Positions 17,062 to 25,815 of a stretch of 51,681 nucleotides of DNA are shown here, piece by piece. Origin of the DNA: Caulobacter sp. UNC279MFTsu5.1 (GTDB lineage Bacteria > Pseudomonadota > Alphaproteobacteria > Caulobacterales > Caulobacteraceae). The stretch is taken from NCBI RefSeq assembly GCF_900114015.1, contig NZ_FORN01000043.1, positions 1 to 51,681 of the forward strand, written 5' to 3'. Both the position numbers and the translations under genes were made by a program. Numbering within the stretch: position 1 is the stretch's first letter; every line of letters starts with the position of its first letter. The notes beneath the pieces are model-generated. The model did not search any database. It had not been told where the DNA came from and saw only the letters and a list, made by a program, of their open reading frames with translations.

Positions 17062-18852
17062 ATGAGTCTTTCTCGTCCTCCGATCCGGCCAGCGGCCGAG
17101 CGCAATATCGCCTCGTACGCGGTGGACTTGGCCGCGGCGCTGGGCGCCCGCGCGGCCTTCACCCTGACCGGCGGGATGGCGATGTACCTGAACCGGGCGG
17201 TCTCGACCCATCCCGGGCTCAAGGCGGTCTACAACCAGCACGAACAAGCCTGCGCCGCCGGCGCCGAAGGCTACGCCAAGGCTTCAGACTACCGGGTCGC
17301 GGGTTTGGCGGTGGTCACGGCCGGGCCGGGGGTGACCAACACCATCACCAGCCTGTGCTCGGCCTATGGCGACAGCGCCCCGGTCATCGTCCTGGCCGGC
17401 CAGGTCAAGACCGCCGACATCGACAGTTTCGGCACCCGCACCCACGGCGCCCAGGAGGTCCGTTCGCGCGAGCTGGTCAGCCCCTGCGTCAAGCGCTTCG
17501 TCCGCATCACCGCGGAAGGGTTTCGCGACGAGCTGATCGAGACCTTCGCCGAGGCCTTCACCGGCCGACCGGGGCCGGTGTTCGTCGAACTGCCGCTCGA
17601 CGTCCAGAACCTGGTGATCGACTACGCGCCCGAGGAGGTGCTGGCGGCGGTCCAAGCCGTGCGCGATCGGATCGCCGGTGACGCCGCCCCATCCGACGCC
17701 GCCTCGCTGACCCAGGCTCTGACCTGGCTGCTGGGCGGCCGGCGGCCGCTGGTCTATGTCGGCAACGGCTGCCGCGTAGCTGGGGCCGGCAAGGCGGTGC
17801 GGACCTTCCTGGAGGCGCACGGCGTGCCGGCGGTGTTCTCCTGGTTGTCGACCGACCAGTTGCCGGCGGCCCATCCGCTGAACTTCGGCGCGCCCGGCGG
17901 CCTGGCGCCGCTGTCTGCCAACCAGATCCTCTACCAGGCCGATCGCGTGCTGTTCTTGGGCGCGCGGCTGGACCTGGGCACCACGGCCTTCCAGCGTCAC
18001 GACTTCGGAGCCCAGGCCGAGCGGCTGATGGTCGATGTCGACGCCGGCGAACTGGCCAAGTTCGCCGGCCTGGCCGACACCCGCACGCTGCGGGCCGACC
18101 TTTCCGCGCTGGCGGCCGCCGTCCAGTCGACTGGGGCTGTCTCCAATGTCATGGCCGCCGACTGGCGCGCCTGGTGCGAGGCCCGCCGAGCCGAGTACCT
18201 GGCCGACGAGCGCCAGCGCCTGACGGTCGACAGCCTGAACGTCTTCGGCGTGGCCCAGCGCCTCTCGGCCTGGTCGGCTGGCAAGGTGTTCGTGCCCACT
18301 GGTTCGGGCTCGGCGATCGAGGCCTTCATCCGCTTCTTCGCCCCGGGCGAAGACAGCCGTTGCTTCTTCGGCGCCTCGCTGGGCGCCATGGGCCTGGGTC
18401 TGCCGCAAGCGGTCGGCGCGGCCTTCGCCACCGACCGCCGAGTGATCTGCGTCGAGGCCGACGGCGGGCTGATGCTGAACGTCCAGGAACTGGCGACCCT
18501 CAGCCACTACGCGCCAAAGGGGTTCGTGCTCTTCGTCTTGAACAACGACGGCTACACTTCGATCCACGCCTCGCAGAACCGCCACTTCGGCGCGGTGGGC
18601 GGGGCGGGACGGGAGTCCGGCGTGTTCATCCCCGACTACGGCCAGGTCGCCCCGGCCTTTGGCCTGCGCTACGCTCGCGTCGATAGCCTAGCGGCCCTGG
18701 ACGACTTGCTGCCGACCCTGGACGCCGAAGCCCCGCCGATCTTCGTGGACCTGATCATCGATCGCGCCGAGTCCCTGGGGCCGACCGTCAAGACGGTGAT
18801 CTCACCCGAGGGCAAGCTGTCCTCGACGCCGCTGTCCGACATCCAATGGTAG
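17062..18852 (+). CDS. Thiamine-diphosphate enzyme, acetolactate-synthase-like, in a glycan locus
   Basis: A 596-residue protein with the three-domain ThDP decarboxylase/carboligase layout. The activating glutamate is E61 (NQHEQACAAGAEGYAK). The cofactor motif starts at D467 (EADGGLMLNVQEL) and ends at NNDGY. No regulatory subunit gene lies nearby, and the next genes are SDRs and a sugar-isomerase-like protein, so it is not a housekeeping acetolactate synthase. Comparable enzymes in O-antigen loci include YerE, which adds a two-carbon unit to a CDP-dideoxyhexose in yersiniose synthesis; cyclic-diketone hydrolases of inositol breakdown are another relative. The stop overlaps the next start by 7 nt. 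No clear ribosome site precedes the ATG. The exact reaction is unknown. Confidence 0.82.
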   Translation: MSLSRPPIRPAAERNIASYAVDLAAALGARAAFTLTGGMAMYLNRAVSTHPGLKAVYNQHEQACAAGAEGYAKASDYRVAGLAVVTAGPGVTNTITSLCSAYGDSAPVIVLAGQVKTADIDSFGTRTHGAQEVRSRELVSPCVKRFVRITAEGFRDELIETFAEAFTGRPGPVFVELPLDVQNLVIDYAPEEVLAAVQAVRDRIAGDAAPSDAASLTQALTWLLGGRRPLVYVGNGCRVAGAGKAVRTFLEAHGVPAVFSWLSTDQLPAAHPLNFGAPGGLAPLSANQILYQADRVLFLGARLDLGTTAFQRHDFGAQAERLMVDVDAGELAKFAGLADTRTLRADLSALAAAVQSTGAVSNVMAADWRAWCEARRAEYLADERQRLTVDSLNVFGVAQRLSAWSAGKVFVPTGSGSAIEAFIRFFAPGEDSRCFFGASLGAMGLGLPQAVGAAFATDRRVICVEADGGLMLNVQELATLSHYAPKGFVLFVLNNDGYTSIHASQNRHFGAVGGAGRESGVFIPDYGQVAPAFGLRYARVDSLAALDDLLPTLDAEAPPIFVDLIIDRAESLGPTVKTVISPEGKLSSTPLSDIQW

Positions 18853-19595
18853 ACGCCGCCCTGGCCCGGCTGTTTTCGCTGGAGGGCAAGGTCGCCCTGG
18901 TCACCGGCGCGTCGCGGGGCATCGGCGCCGCCCTGGCGGAGGGCCTGGCGGGGGCGGGGGCCAGGGTCGTCGGTGTGGCCCGCTCGCCGGTGCCGCGCGA
19001 CGCGTTCCGCCAGCCGGTGCGCTATGTCGCCGCCGACGTGGCCGTGGGGCTGGACGCGCTGGTCGCCGAGATCGTCGCCGAGCACGGGCGCATCGACGTG
19101 CTGGTCAACGCCGCCGGGGTCAGCGTCTCGGCGTCGTCGGATCAGGCCCTGGCCGCGTTCGACGCGACGCTCGACGTCAACCTGCGCGCCGCCTATGCGG
19201 CCTGCCTGGCGGCCGCGCCGCACATGACGTCAGGCGGCTCGATCATCAACGTCACCAGCATCAACAGCCTGGTCGGCTTTCCCGGCAATCCGGGCTATGT
19301 GGCGGCCAAGGGCGGCCTGCGGCTGCTGACCAAAGCCCTGGCGGTCGACCTGGGGCCGCGCGACATCCGGGTCAACGCACTGGCCCCGGGCTACATCCGC
19401 ACCGACATGACCGCCGCCAGCTTCGCCGATCCCGAACGCCACGCCGCCCGGGCGCGCCACACCTGCCTGGGCCGCTGGGGCGAGGTCGGGGACCTGATCG
19501 GGGCGGCGATCTTCCTGGCCTCGGACGCATCGCGCTACATGACCGGCCAGGACCTGGTGATCGACGGCGGCTGGACCGCCAAGGGGCTGACATGA
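18846..19595 (+). CDS. SDR-family oxidoreductase
   Basis: A classical short-chain dehydrogenase of 249 residues: NAD(P) motif TGASRGIG at residues 20-27, NAAG near 85-90, catalytic serine in NVTSINS, and YVAAK. The end, YMTGQDLVIDGGW, is typical of the family. It overlaps the ThDP gene by 7 nt and the TIM-barrel gene by 4 nt, so these three are translated as a coupled set. It probably oxidises or reduces a hydroxyl or keto group on the intermediate handled by its neighbours. Substrate is not recognisable from sequence. Confidence 0.87.
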   Translation: MVDAALARLFSLEGKVALVTGASRGIGAALAEGLAGAGARVVGVARSPVPRDAFRQPVRYVAADVAVGLDALVAEIVAEHGRIDVLVNAAGVSVSASSDQALAAFDATLDVNLRAAYAACLAAAPHMTSGGSIINVTSINSLVGFPGNPGYVAAKGGLRLLTKALAVDLGPRDIRVNALAPGYIRTDMTAASFADPERHAARARHTCLGRWGEVGDLIGAAIFLASDASRYMTGQDLVIDGGWTAKGLT

Positions 19596-20434
19596 GCGAC
19601 CTGGCTCGCCGCATCGGTTTCATGCAGGGCCGGCTGTCGCCGCAGATCGACGGCAAGATCCAGGCCTTCCCCTGGCCCTATTGGCGAGACGAGTTCCCGC
19701 GGGCCAAGGACCTGGGTTTCGCGCGGCTGGAGTGGACGCTGGACCATGACGACCTGGCCACCAATCCGCTGATGACCGCCGAAGGCCAGGCCGAGATTCG
19801 GGCCTTGTCGGCCACGCACAGGGTCGTTGTCTCGTCGATCACCGGCGACTGCTTCATGCAGGCGCCGTTCTGGAAAGCGGAGGGTGTGGCCCGAACGGCC
19901 CTGATCGAGGAGATGGCGGCGGTGATCCGGGCCGGAGCGGCGGTCGGGGCGTCGATCGTGGTCGTTCCGCTGGTCGACAATGGCTCGGTGGCGACGCCGG
20001 CCGAGGAAGCGGCCCTGGCCGAGGGCCTGGCGCAGCTGACCCCGCTGTTGCGCGAGACGGGGGTGCGGATCGCGTTCGAATGCGACTATCCGCCGGCCCA
20101 GTTGGTCCGGTTCATTGCGGCCTTTCCCGCCGACGTCTTCGGGATCAATTTCGACATCGGCAACAGCGCCAGCCTGGGCTGGGCGCCGGCCGAGGAGATC
20201 CCGCTGATCGCGCCGCGCTTGGTCAACGTCCACGTCAAGGACCGGGTGCTGGGCGGCGCGACCGTGCCGCTTGGCCAGGGCGACGCCGATCTGCCGGCCG
20301 TATTCGAGCTGCTGGCCGAGGTCGGCTACGACGGATTCCTCATCCTGCAGACCGCCCGGGCCGCCGACGGCGACCATCTCGGCGCGGCGCGCGCCTATCG
20401 CGACCTTGTTTTGGACCTGGCGGGCGGATCATGA
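19592..20434 (+). CDS. Xylose-isomerase-like TIM-barrel protein (sugar phosphate isomerase/epimerase)
   Basis: A 280-residue protein of the AP-endonuclease-2/xylose-isomerase-like TIM-barrel family. Likely metal ligands are the glutamate in IAFECDY, the aspartate in NFDIGN and the histidine in VNVHVKDR. At the place where many members have a fourth acidic ligand near the end, this one reads LILQTAR, so a glutamine may replace it. It is coupled by ATGA overlaps to SDR genes on both sides. In inositol catabolism relatives of this fold (IolE, IolI) work beside a ThDP enzyme and dehydrogenases, an intriguing parallel, but the surrounding genes are for glycan synthesis. Confidence 0.8.
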   Translation: MSDLARRIGFMQGRLSPQIDGKIQAFPWPYWRDEFPRAKDLGFARLEWTLDHDDLATNPLMTAEGQAEIRALSATHRVVVSSITGDCFMQAPFWKAEGVARTALIEEMAAVIRAGAAVGASIVVVPLVDNGSVATPAEEAALAEGLAQLTPLLRETGVRIAFECDYPPAQLVRFIAAFPADVFGINFDIGNSASLGWAPAEEIPLIAPRLVNVHVKDRVLGGATVPLGQGDADLPAVFELLAEVGYDGFLILQTARAADGDHLGAARAYRDLVLDLAGGS

Positions 20435-21201
20435 ACCTGGAGCTCGACGGCAAGGTCGCCCTGGTCGGTGGCGCCAGTCGCGGCATCGGCCTGGCGATCG
20501 CCAAGACCCTGGCGGCTGAAGGCTGCGCCGTGGTCCTGTCGGCGCGGGGCCGCGAGGGCTTGGACGCGGCGATGGCCGAGGTCGGCGGCGCGGCCTGGGG
20601 GCAGGTCGCTGATCTCGCAGAACCGGCGGACTGTGAACGCCTGGTGGCGGCCGTCGAGGCCCGGTTCGGCCGGCTGGACATTCTGGTCGCCAACGCCGGC
20701 TCGGGCGCCTCGGTCGCGCCGGGTCGCGAGACGCCGGATGAGTGGCGGCGGGTGATCGCGCTGAACCTGTTCACAGCCACCAACCTGATCGGTGCGGCGC
20801 GGCCGCTGCTGGCTCGCGCCAAGGACCGGGACGGCGGCGGGGCGATCGTCTGCGTCTCGTCAATCTGCGGCCGCGAGGCGCTCGGCGCGCCGGTGACCTA
20901 TTCGGCCGCCAAGGCCGCGCTGGACGCCACGATCAACGGCCTGTCGCGCCCGTTCGCCGCCGAGGGGATCCGCATCAACGGCGTCGCCCCGGGCAACATC
21001 CTGTTCCCGGGCGGGACCTGGGACCGCAAGCAGGCCGAAAATCCCGAGGCGGTCGCCGCCATGCTGGCCCGCGACGTGCCGCAGGGCGTTCTAGGCCGTC
21101 CGGAGGACGTGGCCGACGCGGTGGCCTTCCTGGCCTCGCCGCGCGCCGCCTTCGTAACCGGCGCGGTGCTGGTGGTCGATGGCGGCCAAACACGGACGTG
21201 A
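20431..21201 (+). CDS. SDR-family oxidoreductase (second in the run)
   Basis: A 256-residue SDR starting at the ATG that overlaps the previous stop (ATGA, 20431-20434). The nucleotide motif reads GGASRGIG, with Gly in place of the usual Thr. Other marks are VANAGSG, the serines of VCVSSICG, catalytic YSAAK, and a C-terminal VTGAVLVVDGG. It is not close to the SDR at 18846 over most of its length, so it probably acts on a different step or position. Product unknown. Confidence 0.87.
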   Translation: MNLELDGKVALVGGASRGIGLAIAKTLAAEGCAVVLSARGREGLDAAMAEVGGAAWGQVADLAEPADCERLVAAVEARFGRLDILVANAGSGASVAPGRETPDEWRRVIALNLFTATNLIGAARPLLARAKDRDGGGAIVCVSSICGREALGAPVTYSAAKAALDATINGLSRPFAAEGIRINGVAPGNILFPGGTWDRKQAENPEAVAAMLARDVPQGVLGRPEDVADAVAFLASPRAAFVTGAVLVVDGGQTRT

Positions 21202-21211
21202 GGAGCCTCCG

Positions 21212-22036
21212 ATGACGCAGCCCGTCGGCCTCGCCGCCTTCGACCTGACAGGCCGGACCGCCCTGGTCACCGGCGCGGGCGGCCTGCTGGGCCGCGAACA
21301 CGCCGCCGCCCTGGCCGAGATCGGCGCCAGGGTGATCCTGACCGACCTCGACCTGGATGCGGCGCAAGCCGCCATCGGGTCGCTGGGCGAGGTTCACGGC
21401 GACCGCCTCGTGGCCGCCCCTCTGGACGTCACCTCCGAGGCTTCGATCCGCGCGGTTCTCAAGGCGCATGGCCCGATCGACGTGCTGGTCAACAACGCCG
21501 CCGTCGATCCCAAGGTCACCGCCACCGGCGGTCCGGAATTGAGCCGCCTGGAGCACTTCCCGCTGGAAAGCTGGGACTTCCAGATCGCCGTCGGCCTGAC
21601 CGGCGCCTTCCTGTGCGCCCGGTTGCTGGGCGCGGAGATGGCGCGGCGAGGGGATGGGGTGATCCTCAACATCGCTTCGGACCTGTCGGTGATCGCGCCC
21701 GATCAGCGCCTGTACCGCAAGGACGGCGTCGCGGAAGACGAGCAGCCGGTCAAGCCGGTGACCTATTCGGTGGTCAAGGCCGGGCTGGTGGGCCTGACCC
21801 GCTATCTCGCCGGTTACTGGGCGGGGCAGGGGGTGCGGGTCAACGCCCTGTCGCCGGGCGGGGTGTTCAACGATCATCCCGAGGACTTCGTCGGCCGGCT
21901 GAGCCAACTGATCCCGATGGGCCGCATGGCCGGAGTCTCGGAGTACCGTTCGGCGGTGCAGTTCCTCTGCTCGCCCGCCTCCAGCTACATGACCGGCCAG
22001 AACATCCTGATCGACGGCGGGCGGACCGTGCTGTGA
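21212..22036 (+). CDS. SDR-family oxidoreductase resembling flagellin-modification (PtmA-type) SDRs
   Basis: A 274-residue SDR with AGGAG 7 nt before the ATG. The cofactor motif is TGAGGLLG, followed by ILTDLD, whose final acid suggests NAD(H). The active site has IASDLSV and then, after an insertion (QRLYRKDGVAEDEQPVKP), YSVVK. This longer Ser-Tyr spacing is what I associate with SDRs of sugar-acid loci such as Campylobacter PtmA. The end is YMTGQNILIDGG. It follows the previous SDR by 10 nt. Exact substrate unknown. Confidence 0.86.
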   Translation: MTQPVGLAAFDLTGRTALVTGAGGLLGREHAAALAEIGARVILTDLDLDAAQAAIGSLGEVHGDRLVAAPLDVTSEASIRAVLKAHGPIDVLVNNAAVDPKVTATGGPELSRLEHFPLESWDFQIAVGLTGAFLCARLLGAEMARRGDGVILNIASDLSVIAPDQRLYRKDGVAEDEQPVKPVTYSVVKAGLVGLTRYLAGYWAGQGVRVNALSPGGVFNDHPEDFVGRLSQLIPMGRMAGVSEYRSAVQFLCSPASSYMTGQNILIDGGRTVL

Positions 22037-22059
22037 CGATCCAATGGAGCGCTTCATCC

Positions 22060-23178
22060 ATGTCTGTTTCCGACACCACGCTGTCCCTCGCCCAGTTCCG
22101 CGAAGCCCTCCTGGCCGGCCGGACAGGGCTGGAGGCGAGGCTCCCGCGCATGACTCGGCTCGAAGGCGCGCGGAAAGTGCTGGTCTACACCTATGGCACG
22201 CGGGGCAAGGACCTGGCGCTGCAGTTGCGGGCGGCGGGGATCGGCTGCGTGATCTACGACAACGGCGCCGCCGCGAGGGCCAACGCAGAAGCCGACGGCT
22301 TCGAGGTCACGCGGGATCTAAGCCTGGACCTGCCGCTGATCGTCGCCGCCGGTCAGAACCAGATCGAGATCCTCGGCGAGCTGACGCGCGAGGCCTATTC
22401 GTTAGCCGAGGGGCTTTATGCGCTGAACCTGCGCAACTCGTACGGTCCGGCGCGGGCCTTCAGCGACTCCGTCGTCGACGACGCCGAAGACCTGTTCGCG
22501 GTCTATCACGGCCTCGACGCCGGCTGCCGTCGTGCTTTTCTGGGGGTGTTGCAGTATCGCGCCTCGCTGGACGTCCATTACCTGGCCCATCGCCGACCGG
22601 TGGGCGAGATGTGGCGGCCGCCGGTCGCCGGCCTGCGGATCGAGTCGTTCTGCGACATCGGCGCCTATGACGGCGACAGCCTGACGGCCACCAAGGCGGT
22701 GTTCCCGGAGCTGTCGCGCAGTCTCACCATCGAACCCAGCGCGGCCATGGCGCCGGTCATCGCCGCGGCCGCCGAGCGGCTGGGCGTGGCCAACCGCAAC
22801 TTCATCGGCGCGGCCTGGAGCCATCCCACCCGGCTGGACGCGCGGCTGATCTTCAACGGCATGCTGGTGATAGAGGAAAACACCGCCGGCGACATCCAGA
22901 CCGAAACGCTGGACGCCCTGGTGGGCGAAGAGACCTATGATTACGTCAAGATGGACGTGGAAGGCTCGGAGGCGGCGGTGATGGCGGGCGGCGCCGAGGC
23001 GCTGCAGCGGGCCCGCTGCATCGCCGTGGCTTCATACCATCTGCCCCATGACCTGACCGCCGTGCCGGCTCAGCTGCGCCGCCTGGTCGGCGATGAGGTC
23101 GGCGAGACCTGGCGGCTAGCCTTCGCCCACTATTCGCAGTCTTTCGACGACTCGATCTTCTACCTTCACCGCGCCTAG
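22060..23178 (+). CDS. FkbM-family SAM-dependent methyltransferase with N-terminal Rossmann-like domain
   Basis: A 372-residue protein. The C-terminal part (from about residue 195) has the SAM motif CDIGAYDGDS, then TIEPSAAM, and the FkbM mark YDYVKMDVEGSEAAVM. The N-terminal part (about residues 38-100) looks like a beta-alpha-beta fold (KVLVYTYGTRGKDLALQLRA, then IYDN). FkbM enzymes put O-methyl groups on sugars. The ATG at 22060 has GGAG upstream; an in-frame GTG at 22033 would overlap the previous stop. Its stop overlaps the stop of the opposing glycosyltransferase gene. A methylated surface sugar is the likely product. Confidence 0.83.
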   Translation: MSVSDTTLSLAQFREALLAGRTGLEARLPRMTRLEGARKVLVYTYGTRGKDLALQLRAAGIGCVIYDNGAAARANAEADGFEVTRDLSLDLPLIVAAGQNQIEILGELTREAYSLAEGLYALNLRNSYGPARAFSDSVVDDAEDLFAVYHGLDAGCRRAFLGVLQYRASLDVHYLAHRRPVGEMWRPPVAGLRIESFCDIGAYDGDSLTATKAVFPELSRSLTIEPSAAMAPVIAAAAERLGVANRNFIGAAWSHPTRLDARLIFNGMLVIEENTAGDIQTETLDALVGEETYDYVKMDVEGSEAAVMAGGAEALQRARCIAVASYHLPHDLTAVPAQLRRLVGDEVGETWRLAFAHYSQSFDDSIFYLHRA

Positions 23179-24305
23179 GAATGGGTGGGGTTCATGAAGA
23201 TCTGCGATGTCTCCAGCGCCGCGTGCTGCGCCTGCTTCAAGGTCTGATCGGCGGCCTTGGCGGCGCGTTCCAAATCGATCAGGCGCTGATTGTAGGCCCA
23301 GAGCTCGGCGAACTGCGCCAGTCGGTCTGACCGGCAGTGGACCAGCGCCGCTTCCAGCACGCGCTGGTGGCCGACGTTGAGATACTTGCCTGCGCTCAGG
23401 CCCCGCAGGATATTTTCGAAGATGGTGTCGACGAAGGTCACCTGGGGCGGTTCGTAGCTGGTGACTTGGCGATAGCCGGACGCTCTTTCGAACAGATCCT
23501 TGGGTGCGCCCACCTTCTGGCAAATCTCGAGCAGCAGGCGGGGGAAGGTGGCCGCATAGTCGAAGAAATTGCCCGCGTTGTAGTCGAGCATCGGAGAGTT
23601 CTCGACCCGGTGCACCAGATGGTTTGCGGCGCTGTAGTAGGCCGGCGCATGGGCATGCTTCTCGAGGTAGGCGGCTACGTGGGGGTGGCGGCTGTCGGTA
23701 CGAAGATAGGGCTCGGCATCGAGCTTGCGGGCAGCCTCGGTGCTTTCGATCTGAGCGCTGATGAAGGCCAGCTGGTTCATGCCGAAGGCGCAGAAAAGGT
23801 CGATGAAGCTGTCGAAGCGTTTGTCCGGCACCGAATTCAGCTGGGCGTAGAAGACTTGGGACAGGTCCGCGTTGGCGGCGCGCTTGTTCATCGTCATGAA
23901 GCCTGGCGCTTCGCGTTCCAGAATGTTGACGACGTTGGCCACGCCGCCTTCCAGCAGTACATCGTCCGATCCGAACACCCAGGTATAGCGCCCGCGGGCG
24001 CGCCAGGGCGCGGCGAAGAAATTGAAGAAGCCGCCCTCGTCGCGGGCGTTGATCATGTAGCTCAGACGCGGGTAGTGCGCCGCCAGGGCCCGGATGATGT
24101 CGACCGTGTCGGCGTTCGAGGCGTTGTCGCTGATCAGCACTTCGACCTTATCTTCCAGGCCGTCCTTCAATTGGTCCACGATGCTCTGAACGGTAAGCTG
24201 CAATTCCGCGGGCCGATGAAAGCTGGGAATCACGATGCTGAGCGTCGGCTCATGCGCGAACTGCCGGATCTGGCTGTCGGCGAGGGCGCATTCGAGTTTG
24301 GGCAT
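23175..24305 (-). CDS. Family 2 glycosyltransferase
   Basis: A 376-residue GT-A glycosyltransferase: SIVIPSFHRP near residue 23, the donor aspartate in VLISDNAS, and the metal-binding DD in FGSDDV. No membrane helix is seen, so it works in the cytosol or at the membrane surface. The C-terminal 60 residues are helical and charged. The start has GAGAGAGC upstream. It reads opposite to the methyltransferase gene and runs 19 nt downstream of the RfbH-like gene, which is on its strand, so those two are likely co-transcribed. It may transfer the deoxysugar made by the neighbouring enzymes. Confidence 0.85.
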   Translation of the reverse strand: MPKLECALADSQIRQFAHEPTLSIVIPSFHRPAELQLTVQSIVDQLKDGLEDKVEVLISDNASNADTVDIIRALAAHYPRLSYMINARDEGGFFNFFAAPWRARGRYTWVFGSDDVLLEGGVANVVNILEREAPGFMTMNKRAANADLSQVFYAQLNSVPDKRFDSFIDLFCAFGMNQLAFISAQIESTEAARKLDAEPYLRTDSRHPHVAAYLEKHAHAPAYYSAANHLVHRVENSPMLDYNAGNFFDYAATFPRLLLEICQKVGAPKDLFERASGYRQVTSYEPPQVTFVDTIFENILRGLSAGKYLNVGHQRVLEAALVHCRSDRLAQFAELWAYNQRLIDLERAAKAADQTLKQAQHAALETSQIFMNPTHS

Positions 24306-24324
24306 GAGCTCTCTCGCTTGGGGA

Positions 24325-25545
24325 TCAGGCGGACGCCGCGACGCGGGTGCGGCAGAAGGCGTGGAGGGTGTCGAGCATGTAGGCGATGTGGTCGGCGCCG
24401 AGGCCGGGATAGACCCCGATCCAGAACGTCCGCTCCATGATCGTGTCGGCGACCGTCAGCTCGCCGGCGATCCGGAAGTTGCGGCCGGCCATGTAGGGCT
24501 GGCGCACCAGATTGCCGCCAAACAACAGGCGCGTGCCGATGCGGGCGTCCTCCAGCCAGCGTGTCAGCTCGTTGCGGGTGAAGGGGGCGTCCGGCCTGAC
24601 GGTGATCGGGAAGCCGAACCAGGCCGGGTCGCTGTTCGGCGTCGCCTCGGGCAGAACCAGGAATTCCTGCAGGTCGGCCAGACCCGTCTTCAGGGCCGCG
24701 AAATTGCGCTTTCGCGCCGCGATGAAGCCGTCGAGATGGTCCAACTGGGCCAGGCCCACCGAGGCCTGCATGTCGGTCATCTTCAGGTTATAGCCGAGGT
24801 GGCCGTAGGTGTATTTGTGGTCGTAGCCGCGTGGCAGGTCGCCCATCTTCCAGCCGAATCGCTTGCCGCAAGTGTTGTCCTGACCTGGCGCGCAGAAGCA
24901 GTCGCGGCCCCAGTCGCGGAACGACTCCGCCAGGCGGCGCAGGAATTCGTCATTGGTGAACACCGCCCCGCCTTCGCCGGTGGTGATGTGGTGGGCGGGA
25001 TAGAAGCTGAGGGTGGCGATGTCGCCGAACAGCCCGACCTGTTTGCCGTCATAGGTCGAGCCCAGGGCGTCGCAGCAGTCCTCGACCAGCCACAGGCCGT
25101 GGTCGTCGCAGAGCCGGCGGATGGCGGCCAGGTCGAACGGGTTGCCCAGGGTGTGAGCGGCCATGATCGCCTTGGTCTTCGGGCCGATGGCGGCGGCGAC
25201 CTTGTCGGGATCGAAGTTGTAGGTGGTCGGCAGCATGTCGACGAACACCGGGACCAGGCCGGCGCCGAGCAGCGGATTGACCGTGGTCGGAAAGCCGGTG
25301 GCGGCGGTGATCACCTCGTCGCCGGGCTTGAGCTGGCGAGCCTTCAGCTTGGGCGAGGTCAGGGCCGAGAGGGCCACCAGGTTGGCGGACGAGCCGGAAT
25401 TGACGGTCATGGCGAACCGGGCGCCCAGGCGCTGGGCCAGCTTGGCCTCGAAGGCGTCGTTGAAACGGCCCGTGGTCAGCCAGAAGTCCAGGGCGGAGTC
25501 GACGAGGCTGCGCATGTCCGAAGCGTCGTAGATTCGGCCTGACAC
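24325..25545 (-). CDS. rfbH: CDP-6-deoxy-D-xylo-4-hexulose 3-dehydrase (RfbH/E1-like)
   Basis: PMP- and iron-sulfur-dependent C3 dehydratase of 3,6-dideoxyhexose synthesis. His replaces the usual PLP lysine in FYPAHHITTGEGG, the hallmark of E1. The iron-sulfur cysteines fit C-X57-C-X1-C-X7-C exactly (EDCC, then DCFCAPGQDNTC). The GTG at 25545 is the most upstream common start codon in frame, but homologues have about 40 more residues, and the in-frame text upstream still matches them (GRILALVEEY, then GASPVPVSGRIY) up to about 25660 with no ATG, GTG or TTG. A CTG at 25614 or an unusual start is possible. The E3 reductase partner is absent from the window. Confidence 0.9.
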   Translation of the reverse strand: MSGRIYDASDMRSLVDSALDFWLTTGRFNDAFEAKLAQRLGARFAMTVNSGSSANLVALSALTSPKLKARQLKPGDEVITAATGFPTTVNPLLGAGLVPVFVDMLPTTYNFDPDKVAAAIGPKTKAIMAAHTLGNPFDLAAIRRLCDDHGLWLVEDCCDALGSTYDGKQVGLFGDIATLSFYPAHHITTGEGGAVFTNDEFLRRLAESFRDWGRDCFCAPGQDNTCGKRFGWKMGDLPRGYDHKYTYGHLGYNLKMTDMQASVGLAQLDHLDGFIAARKRNFAALKTGLADLQEFLVLPEATPNSDPAWFGFPITVRPDAPFTRNELTRWLEDARIGTRLLFGGNLVRQPYMAGRNFRIAGELTVADTIMERTFWIGVYPGLGADHIAYMLDTLHAFCRTRVAASA

Positions 25546-25815
25546 CGGGACGGGCGACGCACCCGCCTCGAACGCCTTCGGCCCATGGGCCAGCGCGTGA
25601 TACTCCTCGACCAGGGCGAGAATCCTGCCGCGGAGCGCCGCGGTTTCCTCCGAAGGTTCCTGAAACGATATGACGCGCTCTCCGATGCGCCGGCGATCGA
25701 CGACCTTGCTGCTCCGCTCAAGCGGAGACGATGATTATCGCCGATTCGGTCCAGGGGCGGCGCGTCAAACTGCCGTGCGCGCTCGGTGGGAATCCCGGTC
25801 GGCTTTGGGGACGTC

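Noticed and set aside
17062..18852. Housekeeping acetolactate synthase (ilvB)
   Set aside because: No regulatory-subunit gene (ilvN) beside it, coupled to SDR and isomerase genes in a glycan locus, and the cofactor motif wording differs (EADGG rather than GDGSF-type).
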